From Candidatus Methylomirabilota bacterium (GTDB lineage: Bacteria > Methylomirabilota > Methylomirabilia > Methylomirabilales > 2-02-FULL-66-22): a stretch of DNA of 5,487 bases. The notes below the pieces were generated by a model. That model made no database searches. It worked only from the letters and a program-made list of their open reading frames with translations, and was not told the origin of the DNA. Both the position numbers and the translations under genes were made by a program. Shown piece after piece: positions 5,294 to 5,487 of the stretch. The DNA lies in the NCBI GenBank assembly GCA_016209725.1, contig JACQVO010000172.1:1-5487 (forward strand), in the 5' to 3' direction. The number at the start of each line of letters is the position of its first letter. Positions within the stretch are counted from its first letter, which is position 1.

Positions 5294-5487
5294 CTACCAT
5301 TCGGCAAGCTGCGCCTCAGCCTCGCCGGCATCAACCATACGCTCCGAGTGGTGAGCAGTGAGCCAGGCCCGGAACCGCTCCTGCGGGAGCACCCTGAAGA
5401 CGATGGGCGATCCCGGTATCGTGGTCGCGCGTCTCCCCCGGGGGCCACGGTGACTCGGCCGGGCCTGTTCTCGGAACGCCCGCCGAA
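5294..5487 (-). CDS. Possible 3' end of an unidentified minus-strand gene (partial)
   Basis: On the minus strand a reading frame enters from the right edge and stops with TAG at 5296-5294, giving about 64 codons. Its last part reads like a real protein: IPGSPIVFRVLPQERFRAWL followed by a charged helix rich in Glu and Ala, ending ...AQLAEW. By hand count about three quarters of its codons end in G or C. However, the other two minus-strand frames are also open across most of this stretch and one has similar third-position GC, so coding status is uncertain. I do not recognise the family. If real, it is convergent with hicBA, with 91 nt between the two stops and no visible terminator. Confidence 0.27.
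   Translation of the reverse strand, partial: RRAFREQARPSHRGPRGRRATTIPGSPIVFRVLPQERFRAWLTAHHSERMVDAGEAEAQLAEW

Overview
The window comes from a GC-rich bacterial chromosome. Protein-coding stretches carry G or C at most third codon positions, and this also produces long empty antisense reading frames. Sigma-70-like promoter elements and Shine-Dalgarno sites are visible. The gene set (PolX, two DUF72 proteins, a gamma-glutamyltransferase-fold enzyme with DUF1028, HicBA) fits a free-living, probably environmental GC-rich bacterium. I cannot name the phylum from sequence alone.

Layout, all confident genes on the plus strand. (1) 2-133: the last 43 codons of a PolX-type DNA polymerase/3'-5' exonuclease. 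(2) 200-976 and 993-1742: two adjacent, strongly diverged DUF72 (YecE-like) TIM-barrel proteins, probably one transcript and possibly an extension of the polX unit. (3) About 1741-1864: a promoter region with a good -35/-10 pair flanked by an inverted repeat, and a leader whose ribosome-binding site can pair with an upstream segment. (4) 1865-3667 and 3669-4349: a two-gene operon with 1 nt between the genes. It encodes a gamma-glutamyltransferase-fold protein and a DUF1028 protein, two different families of the Ntn-hydrolase superfamily. (5) 4350-4696: a noncoding gap with a plausible promoter and a short dyad. (6) 4697-4966 and 4972-5202: a HicB antitoxin/HicA toxin pair in antitoxin-first order, with visibly lower GC than its surroundings. 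(7) 5203-5487: no confident gene; a minus-strand open frame runs off the right edge and may be the 3' end of a gene.

The strongest functional story is the Ntn-hydrolase pair. The gamma-glutamyltransferase-like protein keeps the catalytic Thr-Thr-His motif and the Gly-Gly loop. It appears to have lost the residues that hold the gamma-glutamyl group in true gamma-glutamyltransferases, so it probably cleaves a different amide, perhaps together with the DUF1028 protein. I saw no clearly new defence or mobile system. HicBA is a known toxin-antitoxin type.
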